Positions 7,405-16,299 of a stretch of DNA of 64,000 nt are shown here, piece after piece (the first letter of the stretch is position 1; each line of letters opens with the position of its first letter). The notes under the pieces were generated by a model. It was given only the letters and a program-made list of their open reading frames with translations. It was not told the origin of the DNA and did not search any database. This DNA comes from JAJRXR01 sp041402005 (GTDB lineage: Bacteria; Planctomycetota; Phycisphaerae; Phycisphaerales; UBA1924): the NCBI GenBank assembly GCA_041402005.1, contig JAWKTB010000004.1:310001-374000 (forward strand), read 5' to 3'. A program made the translations under genes and the position numbers.

Positions 7405-9009
7405 TCAGGTCGGCGGCGTGAACCGCGGGTCCCCAGCCAAGCTCTCCTCTGGGTCGGCTACCTCGTCGTTCAGCCACTCGATGAGGGCGGCGAACCCGCG
7501 GCTCTCTGGGTCGCCCGTGAAGTACCCGCCGATCGCCGACGTCACCCGGAAGCCCAGGTGCAGTTGGAAGGAGAGCGTGGGATCGTTGAGCCGCCCGCGC
7601 ACGACCTCGGCGACGTACTCCTCGGCCGTCATCCGGTCCGCGTACCGGTGGTACCCGCGAAGACGGGACCCGGCGACCACCCGCCGCAGCCCCAACTGGC
7701 GGGCCAGGCCGAACCGCCCCCGCTCGTACAAGCGTCGTCCGATCCCCTGCCCCTGGAACCCCGGGCGGACCATGACGTCCGCGGCGAAGAGCGTGCCGCC
7801 GGCGACCGGGTCGTGGTTCGTGAAGTACCCGTTTGCGGTCAGGGCGTTCCAGGAACTCGTGTCGGGCTGGGCGTCCCAGTCGATCACGAGCCCGGAGCAC
7901 ACGCCGACGACGAGCCCGGAACCCTGCTCGACGGCGACGAACTGGCCCTGGGGAAAGACCGCGAGGTGCGACGAGAGGTACTCGGCGCTCCAGGGCGAAA
8001 TATCCGGGTAGATCATGCCGGCGATCTCGGCGATGCCGGCGAAATGCTCCGGGGTCGTGTTCCGGATCACGAACTTGCGTCGTGGGCGACGGACCTTTGC
8101 CAGCGGCTCGCTCAGACCGCCCGCCGGGAGATGGACCGTCTCGACCCGCGGCGGCGTCATGGACTGGCTGTCACGCAGCGGTCGGACAGTCCCCTGCGCC
8201 CGGCTCCGCCGCAACACGTCCAGCGCGACCTCACCGATGACCATCGTCTCCTGGTTCGGGATGCCCTCGGCCAGGATCCCGTCACGGGCGAACGGGAAGT
8301 CGCTCGGCGTGAGGATCGACGCCTGCCCGTAGTTCAGCGAGACCGCCGGCACCATCGGCAGCGAGCCCACCGTGGCCGCATTGACCACGAACATCTGGTT
8401 CTCGATCGCCCGGGCCTGGGCGCAGTACCGCACCCGGATGAACCCCTGGCGGTCGTCGGTGTAGCTCGGGACGACGAGGATCACGGCCCCCGCGTGGGCC
8501 GCGGCCCGGCAGAGCTCCGGGAACTCCACGTCGTAGCAGATCGCGATGGCGATCCGCCCAATCGGCGTTTCGAAGATCCGGAGCGTGTCTCGCGGACTCA
8601 CCCGCCAGACCTCGTGCTCGAACCGCGTCATGTTGATCTTGCCCTGCGTCGCGTGTGTGCCGTCGGGCGCGAAGAAGTAGCTGTCGTTGTAGACCTTGCC
8701 TTCATCAGCGGGGTCAGGCGTCGGGATCGAGCCGGCGATGATGTGGAGCCCGCACTCTCTCGAGAGCGTCTCGAAGACCTCGATGTAATCGGGCGTCCGC
8801 TTCGCGAGATCGCGGACCTGCTCCGGCATGGGTCGGCGGACGTCACCGAGCGTCAGGAGTTGGACGGTGAAGTACTCGGGGAACACGAGCAGGTCGCAGT
8901 CGTAGTCGGCCGCGGTGTGCACCAGACCCGCCACCTGCTCGCGGAACTCCGAGAAACTGGCGATCGGGCGCACGTAGTACTGAAGGGCTGCGATTCGTGC
9001 TCGGTTCAC
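7405..9009 (-). CDS. Carbon-nitrogen hydrolase (nitrilase superfamily) fused to GNAT acetyltransferase
   Basis: 534 residues from GTG 9009, with GGAG about 8 nt upstream; a longer reading would run into the neighbouring tRNA. The N-terminal nitrilase domain has the Glu-Lys-Cys triad: Glu45 in VFPEYF, Lys124 in GKINMTRFE and Cys158 in ICYDVEFPE. Residues ~330-500 form a GNAT domain with the acetyl-CoA loop VRPGFQGQGIGRRLYE. Known two-domain proteins of this kind that I recall place the GNAT part first, so the order is reversed here. It probably hydrolyses an amide and acylates an amine of a small metabolite; the substrate is unknown. Confidence 0.85.
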   Translation of the reverse strand: MNRARIAALQYYVRPIASFSEFREQVAGLVHTAADYDCDLLVFPEYFTVQLLTLGDVRRPMPEQVRDLAKRTPDYIEVFETLSRECGLHIIAGSIPTPDPADEGKVYNDSYFFAPDGTHATQGKINMTRFEHEVWRVSPRDTLRIFETPIGRIAIAICYDVEFPELCRAAAHAGAVILVVPSYTDDRQGFIRVRYCAQARAIENQMFVVNAATVGSLPMVPAVSLNYGQASILTPSDFPFARDGILAEGIPNQETMVIGEVALDVLRRSRAQGTVRPLRDSQSMTPPRVETVHLPAGGLSEPLAKVRRPRRKFVIRNTTPEHFAGIAEIAGMIYPDISPWSAEYLSSHLAVFPQGQFVAVEQGSGLVVGVCSGLVIDWDAQPDTSSWNALTANGYFTNHDPVAGGTLFAADVMVRPGFQGQGIGRRLYERGRFGLARQLGLRRVVAGSRLRGYHRYADRMTAEEYVAEVVRGRLNDPTLSFQLHLGFRVTSAIGGYFTGDPESRGFAALIEWLNDEVADPEESLAGDPRFTPPT

Positions 9010-9168
9010 GTGAACGCTCCGCTGCGGGAACTGGCTCTTCTGGAACAACCCGAACGCGCCGCCGGAGAGCGGTCGCCGACCGCCACGCGACCCGATGCCG
9101 GCGCCGGTGGCGCCCGCCAGGTCAAAAGGAAAGCCGGCCCTGGCGATACGCCAAGGCCGATTCAGAAG

Positions 9169-9242
<74 letters not shown>

Positions 9243-9369
9243 GAGATGTCGCCGCGATCTGTTGCGGCTCGGAAATGTACCCGCTCGCCGACGCCGGTCA
9301 AGCCCGATCGGGACCGACCTCCAAACCTCACTCGCCCGAGAGTTGGAGTCAGGTCCGGGCGTCCGGGAA

Positions 9370-9573
9370 TCAGCTGCTCTTGACCTGGATCTTGCCCGCC
9401 TCCTGGAGCTTCAGCGGGTTGCCCTCGGGCGCGACCTTGGAGCCCGCCACCCACAGCAGCACCACCGCGACGAGCATCGAGACGATCCCCAGGAACATCA
9501 GGGCGGTGTACACGTCCGGGGCCGCGCCCCGCGACTGACGTCCCCCCGGCATCTGCATCCCGAACTGGCTCAT
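9370..9573 (-). CDS. Small single-helix membrane protein
   Basis: 67 residues from ATG 9573 with GGGAG upstream. A polar N-terminus is followed by one transmembrane helix (about residues 23-43, ALMFLGIVSMLVAVVLLWVA) and a short basic C-terminal tail ending KIQVKSS. It lies 34 nt downstream of the coiled-coil protein gene at 9608, presumably co-transcribed. No family is recognised. A small scaffold or accessory subunit is possible. Confidence 0.65.
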   Translation of the reverse strand: MSQFGMQMPGGRQSRGAAPDVYTALMFLGIVSMLVAVVLLWVAGSKVAPEGNPLKLQEAGKIQVKSS

Positions 9574-9607
9574 CGCGCGTCTCCCGTCGTCTGGGCGTTG
9601 AGGGTCA

Positions 9608-10477
9608 TCAGTTCCCGACCAGGCGGCTGAGCACCGCGTCGCCCTCGCGGATCTTGATGTCGCTCGACGACAGGTTCAAGACCCGCCCCACCGACGTGTT
9701 CACGTCCGGCTCCTCGACGACCATCTCGCCCAGGTACTTGGCGCCCCGGACCAGGTAGAGCTTGTTGTTCACGTCCACGTGGTCACGCTGGCCCAGCGAG
9801 ATCTGCAGCAGCGTCGCCCCGTTGGAATCCTGGGCGACCTTCTGCACCACGCCCCGGATCGCCGGGCCCTGGATCTCGACCGGGCCGGCCGCCCGCCCGT
9901 TCGCCGCGACAGCGCCGCCCCGACGCAGCACCTCGATCTCCTGCTGTGCCGTCGCGAGCTGCTCGCGCAGCGACCGCTGCGTCTGCTCGTACACGCGGAT
10001 GCGGCTCTCCTGGTCGGCCAGCTCGTCCTCGATGTCGAGCTTCTCGCCCTTCCAGCGAAGCTCCGCGACGCGCAGCTCCTGCAGCTCGTCCCGGTAGCTG
10101 TCGATGATCTTCGCCTGCGTCCCGGTCGCGACGCCGAGCTGGCTGATCTGGGCGCGGATCGTGTCGGCGTCGTGCCTCGCCTGCTCGGCCTGCACCACCG
10201 ACTCCGAGTACCGCGCGTCGAGGTCGCGGATCGTCGACTCATGCTCGGCAATCTGCTGACGCAGCGACTCGATCTGCTGGTTCTTCGCGTTGAGCTCGCG
10301 ATCGAAGATGTCGCTCCGCGCAGACAAGGACTCGTTCGCCGCGGTCACGGTGGCCTTCATGTGGTTGTAGTCGTCCACGATCCGCCCGGCGTTGGCGGTG
10401 TAGGAGATCGCGAGCGCCGCCATCAGCACGCTCAGGATCGCCGCGAACAGGACGAAGACCTTGGTCAGGATGTGCAC
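9608..10477 (-). CDS. Membrane-anchored coiled-coil protein, planctomycete hypothetical
   Basis: 289 residues from GTG 10477, with AAGGAG 7 nt upstream. The N-terminus (residues ~5-27, KVFVLFAAILSVLMAALAI) is a signal anchor. A long heptad-rich coiled coil follows (~30-185, rich in Glu, Gln, Arg and Leu, for example ESLRQQIAEHESTIRDL). The C-terminal ~90 residues look like a small beta domain (LLQISLGQRDHVDVNNKLYLV) resembling SH3-like folds that end many planctomycete coiled-coil proteins. Probably faces the periplasm. It is the first gene of a pair with the single-helix protein at 9370. Confidence 0.65.
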   Translation of the reverse strand: MHILTKVFVLFAAILSVLMAALAISYTANAGRIVDDYNHMKATVTAANESLSARSDIFDRELNAKNQQIESLRQQIAEHESTIRDLDARYSESVVQAEQARHDADTIRAQISQLGVATGTQAKIIDSYRDELQELRVAELRWKGEKLDIEDELADQESRIRVYEQTQRSLREQLATAQQEIEVLRRGGAVAANGRAAGPVEIQGPAIRGVVQKVAQDSNGATLLQISLGQRDHVDVNNKLYLVRGAKYLGEMVVEEPDVNTSVGRVLNLSSSDIKIREGDAVLSRLVGN

Positions 10478-10785
10478 CGTCGTCTCCTTCGGCTCGGTCG
10501 TTGCTCTTGGGGGCGACGCGCCCGCTCGTTCCTCGTCGCCCCTCGCGGGAGGCGTTCGGCGCTGCGACCACCCCGGCCGGCGCCCTCCGCGACGTCCCCG
10601 AAGGTCCCTTCGACCCCGGGGCGAGACCCGCCTGGCGGGCGGGTCACGATGATAGCCGGGCGTCCCTGGTTGGGCACGCCCAAAGCCAGACGCCACCCAC
10701 CCGGCGCAGGGCCATCATCGCCATACGCACCCGCGAGCGGGCGGATCGCCCCTTCGGGGCGGGCTCCGAGCGTGATCCCCCTCGC
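10478..10785. other. Intergenic region with an 8-bp hairpin
   Basis: 308 bp between two minus-strand genes. A hairpin with arms 10625-10632 and 10638-10645 (GACCCGCC/GGCGGGTC) stands about 140 nt after the HEAT lipoprotein stop codon. It lacks a T-tract, so termination is uncertain. The rest should hold the promoter of the coiled-coil gene. Confidence 0.3.
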
Positions 10786-11868
10786 TCAGTCCACCGCCGC
10801 CGGGTGGGCCGCGTGACGCTCGGCGTTCTCCTCGGTCACCTCGAGCACCCCGGCCGCCGCCGCCACCCGTACGATCCCAGAGGGGTCAGCCATCATCCGC
10901 TGGAGTTTGGAGAGGTTCTCCGGCTGGCGAGTCCTGCCGTAGACCGACGCCGACTGCGCCCGCACCGCGTCGATCTCACTGCCCGCGTACTCGTCGGCGA
11001 TGAACGACCCGTCACGCAGCCCGAGCTTGGCCAGCGTGTCCGCGATCGCCAGGCGGACCTCCGCCGGCATCTCCTGCTGGCCCTTGCCCTTGTACGCCGA
11101 GAGGTAGATCAACTGGTCGATCGACCCGCGGTCCTCGACCTCGCCGATGATCTGCACCGCCAGCGCGGTCGTCTCGAGCTGCTCGGGGCGTGAGGGGTAG
11201 AGCGCGGCCCGGATGGTCTGCAGCTCCCCCTCGTCGCCGAGCTTGATCATCGCCTCGGAGATCTGCAGTTCGAGCAGACGGCGTTCGCCGGCCGTCGCCC
11301 GGGGGGCGGGCGAGATCGAGGCGGTCTTCAGCAGGGGCATCGCGCTCCGCTCGCCGAGCTCACCCAGGATGAACGCCGTGTGCGCGCGCACCCGCGCGTT
11401 CGGGTGGTCGAGCAGCAGCCCGGCCAGGGGTCGGGTCGCATCGCCTGCACGACGCAGGGCGTAGATCGCCGACGCCCGGACGAAGGGCGAGGGATCATCG
11501 CGTAGGGCATCGACCGCGATCGCGTGCCGCACCATCCGCGCCCGGCCGACGACCATCGTCGCGACGGTCCGCACGCCCTCGTTGGAGTCGCGCAGCGCCC
11601 GCTCGACGACCTCGTCGAGGCGCCCCGGGACGTGCTCGAGCGCCTCGATCGCGTTGGCCCGGATCAGCGCCGAGTCCCCCTGCGACTCCTTGACCAGGAG
11701 GTCGATCGCGTCCTCGCGGGCGATGGATGACTCGACGAGCGGCGTCGTCGCGGGGGTCCGAGGCGTGTTGGTCTTCTTGGCCTGGGTCGTCGTCGGCTGG
11801 GCGGCGCACCCGCCGAGCACGAGGCCGGCCACCAGCCCCGAGACCGCCATCCCTGTCGTGAATCGCAT
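10786..11868 (-). CDS. HEAT-repeat lipoprotein
   Basis: 360 residues from ATG 11868, with GGAGG 6 nt upstream. The signal peptide ends in a lipobox LVLGGC (Cys21), so the protein is probably lipid-anchored. A Thr/Pro-rich linker (residues ~23-44) leads to tandem HEAT-type helical repeats, for example SALIRANAIEALEHVP, EGVRTVATMVVGRARM, PFVRASAIYALRRAGD and ARVRAHTAFILGELGE. Such repeats bind other proteins. It lies 86 nt downstream of lnt, the enzyme that completes lipoprotein acylation. Confidence 0.75.
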   Translation of the reverse strand: MRFTTGMAVSGLVAGLVLGGCAAQPTTTQAKKTNTPRTPATTPLVESSIAREDAIDLLVKESQGDSALIRANAIEALEHVPGRLDEVVERALRDSNEGVRTVATMVVGRARMVRHAIAVDALRDDPSPFVRASAIYALRRAGDATRPLAGLLLDHPNARVRAHTAFILGELGERSAMPLLKTASISPAPRATAGERRLLELQISEAMIKLGDEGELQTIRAALYPSRPEQLETTALAVQIIGEVEDRGSIDQLIYLSAYKGKGQQEMPAEVRLAIADTLAKLGLRDGSFIADEYAGSEIDAVRAQSASVYGRTRQPENLSKLQRMMADPSGIVRVAAAAGVLEVTEENAERHAAHPAAVD

Positions 11869-11954
11869 CGGGATCCTCCCCGCGTGAGAGTTGTGCCGCC
11901 GCCCCAGGGGCGGGGCGAGAGATGTCCTTCGACCCCCGGGTGGGGGTGGTTCGC

Positions 11955-13712
11955 TCATTGCATCGGTCCCTGGCCCTCTTTCGCTTTGACGGGCGCCTTC
12001 GGGCCCCTCCCGGCGAACCCCGCGAGCAGGACCAGGCCCGCCCCGGCGAGCGTGGCCCAACCGGCCAGGTCTCCGATCCGGGCGTACGCCGTCGCGCCCG
12101 AGGCGAGGGGGACGTCCTCGGTCAACACGCCGTCCACCCGGTCCGGGCCGCCCCCCCCGTCGAGTCGGTCGCGAACGACCTGCCCACGGGCGTCGATCAC
12201 CGCGGAGATCCCCGTGTTGGCCGCCCGGACCATGGGCGTCCCCAGCTCGATGCACCGCCAGCGGGCGCACAGCAGGTGCGTCCGCCGCCCCGCGGTCGAG
12301 TCCCCGAACCACCCGTCGTTGGTCAGGTTGATCATCAGCCCCGCGCGACGCCGCCCCCGCTCGTACACCAATCGACGGCACACCCCCGACATCGTCGCCT
12401 CGAAGCAGATCGGTGTCGCGACGTCGACCCCGTCTCCGCCAGGGGTAGGCACGTGCACGCGCACGGGCTTCGTCCCCTCCGCCAGCTCGAAGCTCATCCC
12501 GTTCGCGCCGATCGCCAGCAGTTGTTTCTCGAGCCAGGGCCAGAGGGAGATATAGGGCATGACCTCGCCGAAGGGCGTCAGGTGGATCTTGTCGTACCAG
12601 GGCTCGACGACCCGCCCGCCGTCGATGACGAAGGCGGCGTTGTAGATCGCGTCCGCGTCGTAGCGGATCGCGCCATCTTGGTCCGTCTCGATGCGCAGGT
12701 TGTCGTACGCGGTCGCTCCGACGAGCATCGGCACGCCGACGCGTTGCTGGAAGAGCAGGAGCGTCTCGGTGGCCATGGTCGAGCCGATGCTGGTCGCCCC
12801 GCGGTACTCCCCGTCGAGCAGCCAGACCAGGTCCGCCGCCCGCTCGGTCTCGAGCGACTCGGGATCGAGCGTGTCCCCCGGCGACATCGTCTCGGGCCAG
12901 ACCACCAGGTCGGGCGAGGGCTCCCCCGCCACCGCCTCGCGCGTCAGCTCCAGGAACCGCTCGAAGTCCCGGACCCGCTGCGTCGGCGTCCACCCGATCT
13001 TGTTGTCCTGGGGCACGTTCGTCTGCACGACCGCGACGCGGAGCGTTCCCGCGTCCCCGGGCTCATACGCAAGGACCGCGCCCAGCCCGGCCCACGCGAT
13101 CACCACGACGCCCCCGATCACCTGCCCCGCGCCGAGGCGCCCGCGCAGCGCGTCGGCGAGCAGCCCCGAGGAGACCACCGCGAGCGTCGAGACGCCGAAC
13201 GCCCCGACGTACGCCGCGGCCCAACTCAACCAGAGCCCTGGCGCCCCCACCAACGGGTGACCCGCGAGATACCAGGGATACCCGTCGAACGCGACGCGTC
13301 CCCGCAGGAACTCGAGCCCCCCCCACACCACCGGCGCGACGAGCGTCATCGAGACGCGGGGCCAGCGTCGCGCCGCGCGCGCACTGATCCAGACGAACAG
13401 CCCCGGGTACACGTACAGATAGATCACCATGGGTGCGAGGCCGACCGCCGACACGTCGCGCACCCACCAATGCTCGAACAGCCAGAAGGGCGCGGTCCCG
13501 ATCGCGCCCCAGAAGGCGAGGCTGAAGGGTCGAGCCCGCCCAGCCGCCGCCACCCACGCGAGGGGCGCGACCGCGACCAGTGCCAAGCCCCACAGGTCGA
13601 AGGGAGGGAACGAACCGACCGTCAGCCCGCCGTACGCCACGCCGCACAGCAACGCAATGCCGCGCCAGGCCCAGGGCTTGCCCCCCGCCGGCGAGTCGCC
13701 CCTGTCACCCAT
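11955..13712 (-). CDS. lnt: Apolipoprotein N-acyltransferase
   Basis: 585 residues. Lnt transfers the third acyl chain from phospholipid to the N-terminal Cys of lipoproteins in the inner membrane. The N-terminal ~215 residues contain about six to eight hydrophobic helices. The nitrilase-fold periplasmic domain has the Glu-Lys-Cys triad: Glu274 in VWPET, Lys375 in WYDKIHLTPFGE and Cys436 in PICFEAT. One more hydrophobic helix near the C-terminus (WATLAGAGLVLLAGF) matches the family topology. The start lies 12 nt after accD's stop, so the two are probably co-transcribed. Its presence supports a double-membrane organism. Confidence 0.93.
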   Translation of the reverse strand: MGDRGDSPAGGKPWAWRGIALLCGVAYGGLTVGSFPPFDLWGLALVAVAPLAWVAAAGRARPFSLAFWGAIGTAPFWLFEHWWVRDVSAVGLAPMVIYLYVYPGLFVWISARAARRWPRVSMTLVAPVVWGGLEFLRGRVAFDGYPWYLAGHPLVGAPGLWLSWAAAYVGAFGVSTLAVVSSGLLADALRGRLGAGQVIGGVVVIAWAGLGAVLAYEPGDAGTLRVAVVQTNVPQDNKIGWTPTQRVRDFERFLELTREAVAGEPSPDLVVWPETMSPGDTLDPESLETERAADLVWLLDGEYRGATSIGSTMATETLLLFQQRVGVPMLVGATAYDNLRIETDQDGAIRYDADAIYNAAFVIDGGRVVEPWYDKIHLTPFGEVMPYISLWPWLEKQLLAIGANGMSFELAEGTKPVRVHVPTPGGDGVDVATPICFEATMSGVCRRLVYERGRRRAGLMINLTNDGWFGDSTAGRRTHLLCARWRCIELGTPMVRAANTGISAVIDARGQVVRDRLDGGGGPDRVDGVLTEDVPLASGATAYARIGDLAGWATLAGAGLVLLAGFAGRGPKAPVKAKEGQGPMQ

Positions 13713-13724
13713 GCGTCAGGCCCG

Positions 13725-14567
13725 CTACTTGCCCGCGTAGTCGATGACCCGGGCGATCTCGTTGCGCAGCTCGTGCCGCGGCGTCACCCGGTCCACCATC
13801 CCAGAGTCCCGCAGGAACTCCGACCGCTGGAACCCCTCGGGCAGATCCTGGCGGATCGTCTGGCGGATCACCCGCGGACCGGCGAAGCCGATCAGCGCCT
13901 TGGGCTCGGCGAGGATCACATCTCCCAGCATCGCGAACGACGCCGTCACCCCGCCCGTCGTCGGGTCGGTGAGCACGGAGATGAACAACCCGCCCGCGTC
14001 GTCGAAGCGACCCAGGGCGGCGGAGGTCTTGGCCATCTGCATCAGGCTCAGGCCCGCCTCTTGCATCCGCGCGCCGCCCGAGCAGCTCACGATCACGAGG
14101 GGCAGGTCCTTGGCCGTCGCGTGCTCGATCGAGCGCGTCAGCTTCTCGCCGACGACCGACCCCATCGAGCCCATCATGAAGGTCAGGTCAAGGCACGAGA
14201 GCATCAGGGGACGTCCCTTGACGAACGCCTCGCCCGCGATGCACGCGTCGGTCTGCCCCGTGCGGATCTGCTCGGCCCGCACGCGCTCGGGGTACGCCTT
14301 GAGGTCGCGGAACTTGAGGGGGTCGCCCGGCCCAAGCTCCTTGTACATCTCTGTGAACGAGCCGGGGTCGGTCAGCTGGCGGACCCGCTCCTCCGCGCCG
14401 ATGCGGAAGTGGTGCCCGCACTCCGGGCACACGTGCAGGTTCGCCTCCATCTGACGCCGATAGATGAGCTGGGCGCACCCGGGGCAGCGCAGCCACAGCC
14501 CCTCGGGGATCGCCGCCTTGCGCGCGGGCTTGAGCTGCGTCCAGGTTCTGGTTGCGAGTTCGGGCAT
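13725..14567 (-). CDS. accD: Acetyl-CoA carboxylase carboxyltransferase subunit beta
   Basis: 280 residues from ATG 14567. With AccA it transfers CO2 from biotin-carrier protein to acetyl-CoA, giving malonyl-CoA for fatty acid synthesis. The N-terminal zinc ribbon has Cys28, Cys31, Cys47 and Cys50 (RCPGC...CPECGHH). The crotonase-fold core contains SCSGGARMQEA and DPTTGGVTASFAMLGD with oxyanion-hole glycines. Length is typical. accA is not in the window. It heads a minus-strand run with lnt downstream, linking fatty acid supply and lipoprotein acylation. Confidence 0.95.
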   Translation of the reverse strand: MPELATRTWTQLKPARKAAIPEGLWLRCPGCAQLIYRRQMEANLHVCPECGHHFRIGAEERVRQLTDPGSFTEMYKELGPGDPLKFRDLKAYPERVRAEQIRTGQTDACIAGEAFVKGRPLMLSCLDLTFMMGSMGSVVGEKLTRSIEHATAKDLPLVIVSCSGGARMQEAGLSLMQMAKTSAALGRFDDAGGLFISVLTDPTTGGVTASFAMLGDVILAEPKALIGFAGPRVIRQTIRQDLPEGFQRSEFLRDSGMVDRVTPRHELRNEIARVIDYAGK

Positions 14568-14671
14568 GGGCGCCGCTCCGTCGTGGAGCTCTCCACTCCC
14601 CCTTGGCAGGGCCCACGGGTCGCGGCCTGTCCCGCCGCCCCGTGAGGGCAGAAGCATATCCAATCGGGTGG

Positions 14672-15289
14672 TTAGGTCCCGGCCCGGGATCTTTCGTGGA
14701 CGTCCGCCAGGGCGGCTCGGGCCAGTTCGTGTCGTGTCAGGGAGGCCGACGCGGCCTCCCACAGCTCCTCGGAGCCACCCTCGTCCAGCCAGGTGCGGAT
14801 CACCCCCGCCGCCAGCGGGCGGGCCACCACCCCCACCCCCGCTTCCGGGGATCGGAGCTTGTCGATCGCCCTGGCCAGGGCGCTCAGGATGCGGTCCTCG
14901 GCGTCGGCGTACGCCTCGCCCTCGGGCGAGCGCACACTGGTGGGGTCTTCAAGCCACTGGCGATAGCTGCTCGGGCACCGGGTCTCGAGCTCCGAGCCGA
15001 GCACGCCCTCCCACAGGCCCATGCCAATCTCGCGCAGGCCCGCGAGCGTCTTGACCTTGGCGCCGGTCGCCTCGGCGAGCATCTCGGCGGTCGCCCGGCT
15101 CGCCTCATCGGGGGCGCAGAAGACCACGGAGAGCCGCAGTCCGTTCAGGGCCTCGACCTCGTGGGCGATCTCGTCCTGGCCGGCCTTGTCCATGGGCAGA
15201 TCGGTCGCGCCGACGATCCGCTTCTCGCGGTCCCACGCCGAGCCGCCGGCCCGGAGGACCAGGAGCTTGAACAGGTTCGACTTGGCCAT
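14672..15289 (-). CDS. Histidine-phosphatase-fold protein lacking catalytic histidines
   Basis: 205 residues. Fold and spacing match the phosphoglycerate-mutase/histidine-phosphatase superfamily, including the SPEGEAYADAEDRI segment and the C-terminal GVIRTW. But the invariant RHG motif reads R13-A14-G15 (LVLRAGGSAWD), so the phosphorylated His is Ala. The second conserved His region, normally SHGG, reads ARPLAAGVIR and has no His either. The protein is therefore probably catalytically dead and may act as a binding or regulatory protein. It lies upstream of accD, same strand, 104 nt away. No strong Shine-Dalgarno. Confidence 0.75.
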   Translation of the reverse strand: MAKSNLFKLLVLRAGGSAWDREKRIVGATDLPMDKAGQDEIAHEVEALNGLRLSVVFCAPDEASRATAEMLAEATGAKVKTLAGLREIGMGLWEGVLGSELETRCPSSYRQWLEDPTSVRSPEGEAYADAEDRILSALARAIDKLRSPEAGVGVVARPLAAGVIRTWLDEGGSEELWEAASASLTRHELARAALADVHERSRAGT

Positions 15290-15544
15290 TGGGTGGGCGC
15301 TTGGGAGCGGGGCGTGTCGCGGCTCAGCTCGGGGTCCGGAACATCCGGGGCCGCGGGCTCCCATGAACCTCCTGCTGCTCTCGCCCCGGAGGGCGCGAGC
15401 GGAGAGTCTAGCATCGGACCCGACTCCCGCCAACGCCAGCACGACCCTGGAATCGCAGATTTGATAGGTATTTGATCGGATTTTCTGGGGCGGCAGAGCC
15501 CGCAGAGCCTCGGATCGGGCCGACCCCGGGCCAGATTAGGGGGT

Positions 15545-16225
15545 TCACTCCCCCCGCAGACGTCCGATCACACCCGCCCGCTCGGCGGGGGGACGTCCGA
15601 AGATTGCCGACGCCGCGACCAGGGTGTCGCACCCGGCTTCTCGGACCTGCGCCGCATTTTCAGGCGAGATCCCACCATCCATCTCCAGGCGCTGGTCGTC
15701 GCGAAGACGCTCGCGGACCCAGCGGGTCTTGGCGAGCACCTCGCCTTTGAAGCTCTGCCCGGAGAAGCCCGGGTGGACGCTCATCACGAGGATCAGGTCG
15801 GCGGCGTCCAGAACGCCCCCGATCGTCTCGGCGGGCGTCGAGGGGTTGATCGCGAGGCCCGCCGCCATGCCCTCCGCGTGAATCCGCTCGCACAGCGCCC
15901 GCGCGTCGTCCCCCCCCACGACCTCGGCGTGGAAGGTGAGCAGGTTCGCCCCCGCGTCGCGAAAGGGCGCGACCATCTGCGCGGGGTCCGTCACCATCAG
16001 GTGCACGTCCAGGAACGCGTCGGGCAGGGCGCGCCGCAGGTCGGCGCACAAGCGCGGGCCCATCGTGAGGTTGGGAACGAAGTGCCCGTCCATGACATCG
16101 AGGTGGAGCGTGTCGGCGCCGTCCTCGAGCACGCCCCGACACTCATCCCCGAGGCGTGCGAAGTCCGCCGACAGGATCGACGGGGCGATCAGGGGCAGGC
16201 GGGGCGGGTGGCGGATGTCGAGCAT
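15545..16225 (-). CDS. rpe: Ribulose-phosphate 3-epimerase
   Basis: 226 residues of TIM-barrel enzyme interconverting ribulose-5-phosphate and xylulose-5-phosphate in the pentose phosphate pathway. Visible family motifs: IAPSILSADFARLG at the N-terminus, HLDVMDGHFVPNLTMGP (metal-binding His and catalytic Asp), DVHLMV, SVHPGFSGQSF and EMDGGI (second catalytic Asp), with a phosphate-binding C-terminal GCDTLVAASAIFG. The start has TAGAGT exactly 7 nt upstream and no Shine-Dalgarno. Divergent from the UDP-sugar pyrophosphorylase gene 74 nt away. Confidence 0.95.
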   Translation of the reverse strand: MLDIRHPPRLPLIAPSILSADFARLGDECRGVLEDGADTLHLDVMDGHFVPNLTMGPRLCADLRRALPDAFLDVHLMVTDPAQMVAPFRDAGANLLTFHAEVVGGDDARALCERIHAEGMAAGLAINPSTPAETIGGVLDAADLILVMSVHPGFSGQSFKGEVLAKTRWVRERLRDDQRLEMDGGISPENAAQVREAGCDTLVAASAIFGRPPAERAGVIGRLRGE

Positions 16226-16232
16226 CGGGGCG

Positions 16233-16238
16233 ACTCTA
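16233..16238 (-). promoter_or_regulatory. Putative -10 hexamer TAGAGT, leaderless start of rpe
   Basis: Seven nt before ATG 16225; no Shine-Dalgarno. Confidence 0.45.
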
Positions 16239-16299
16239 TCCCCGCTGGGCGCCGCGCGCGCCCGCGTCCACTACCATCGGGACGAGAGGAGGACCCACG

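Noticed and set aside
10625..10645. Hairpin as definite terminator of the HEAT lipoprotein gene
   Set aside because: No T-tract and 140 nt from the stop codon; kept only as a hairpin in an intergenic region.
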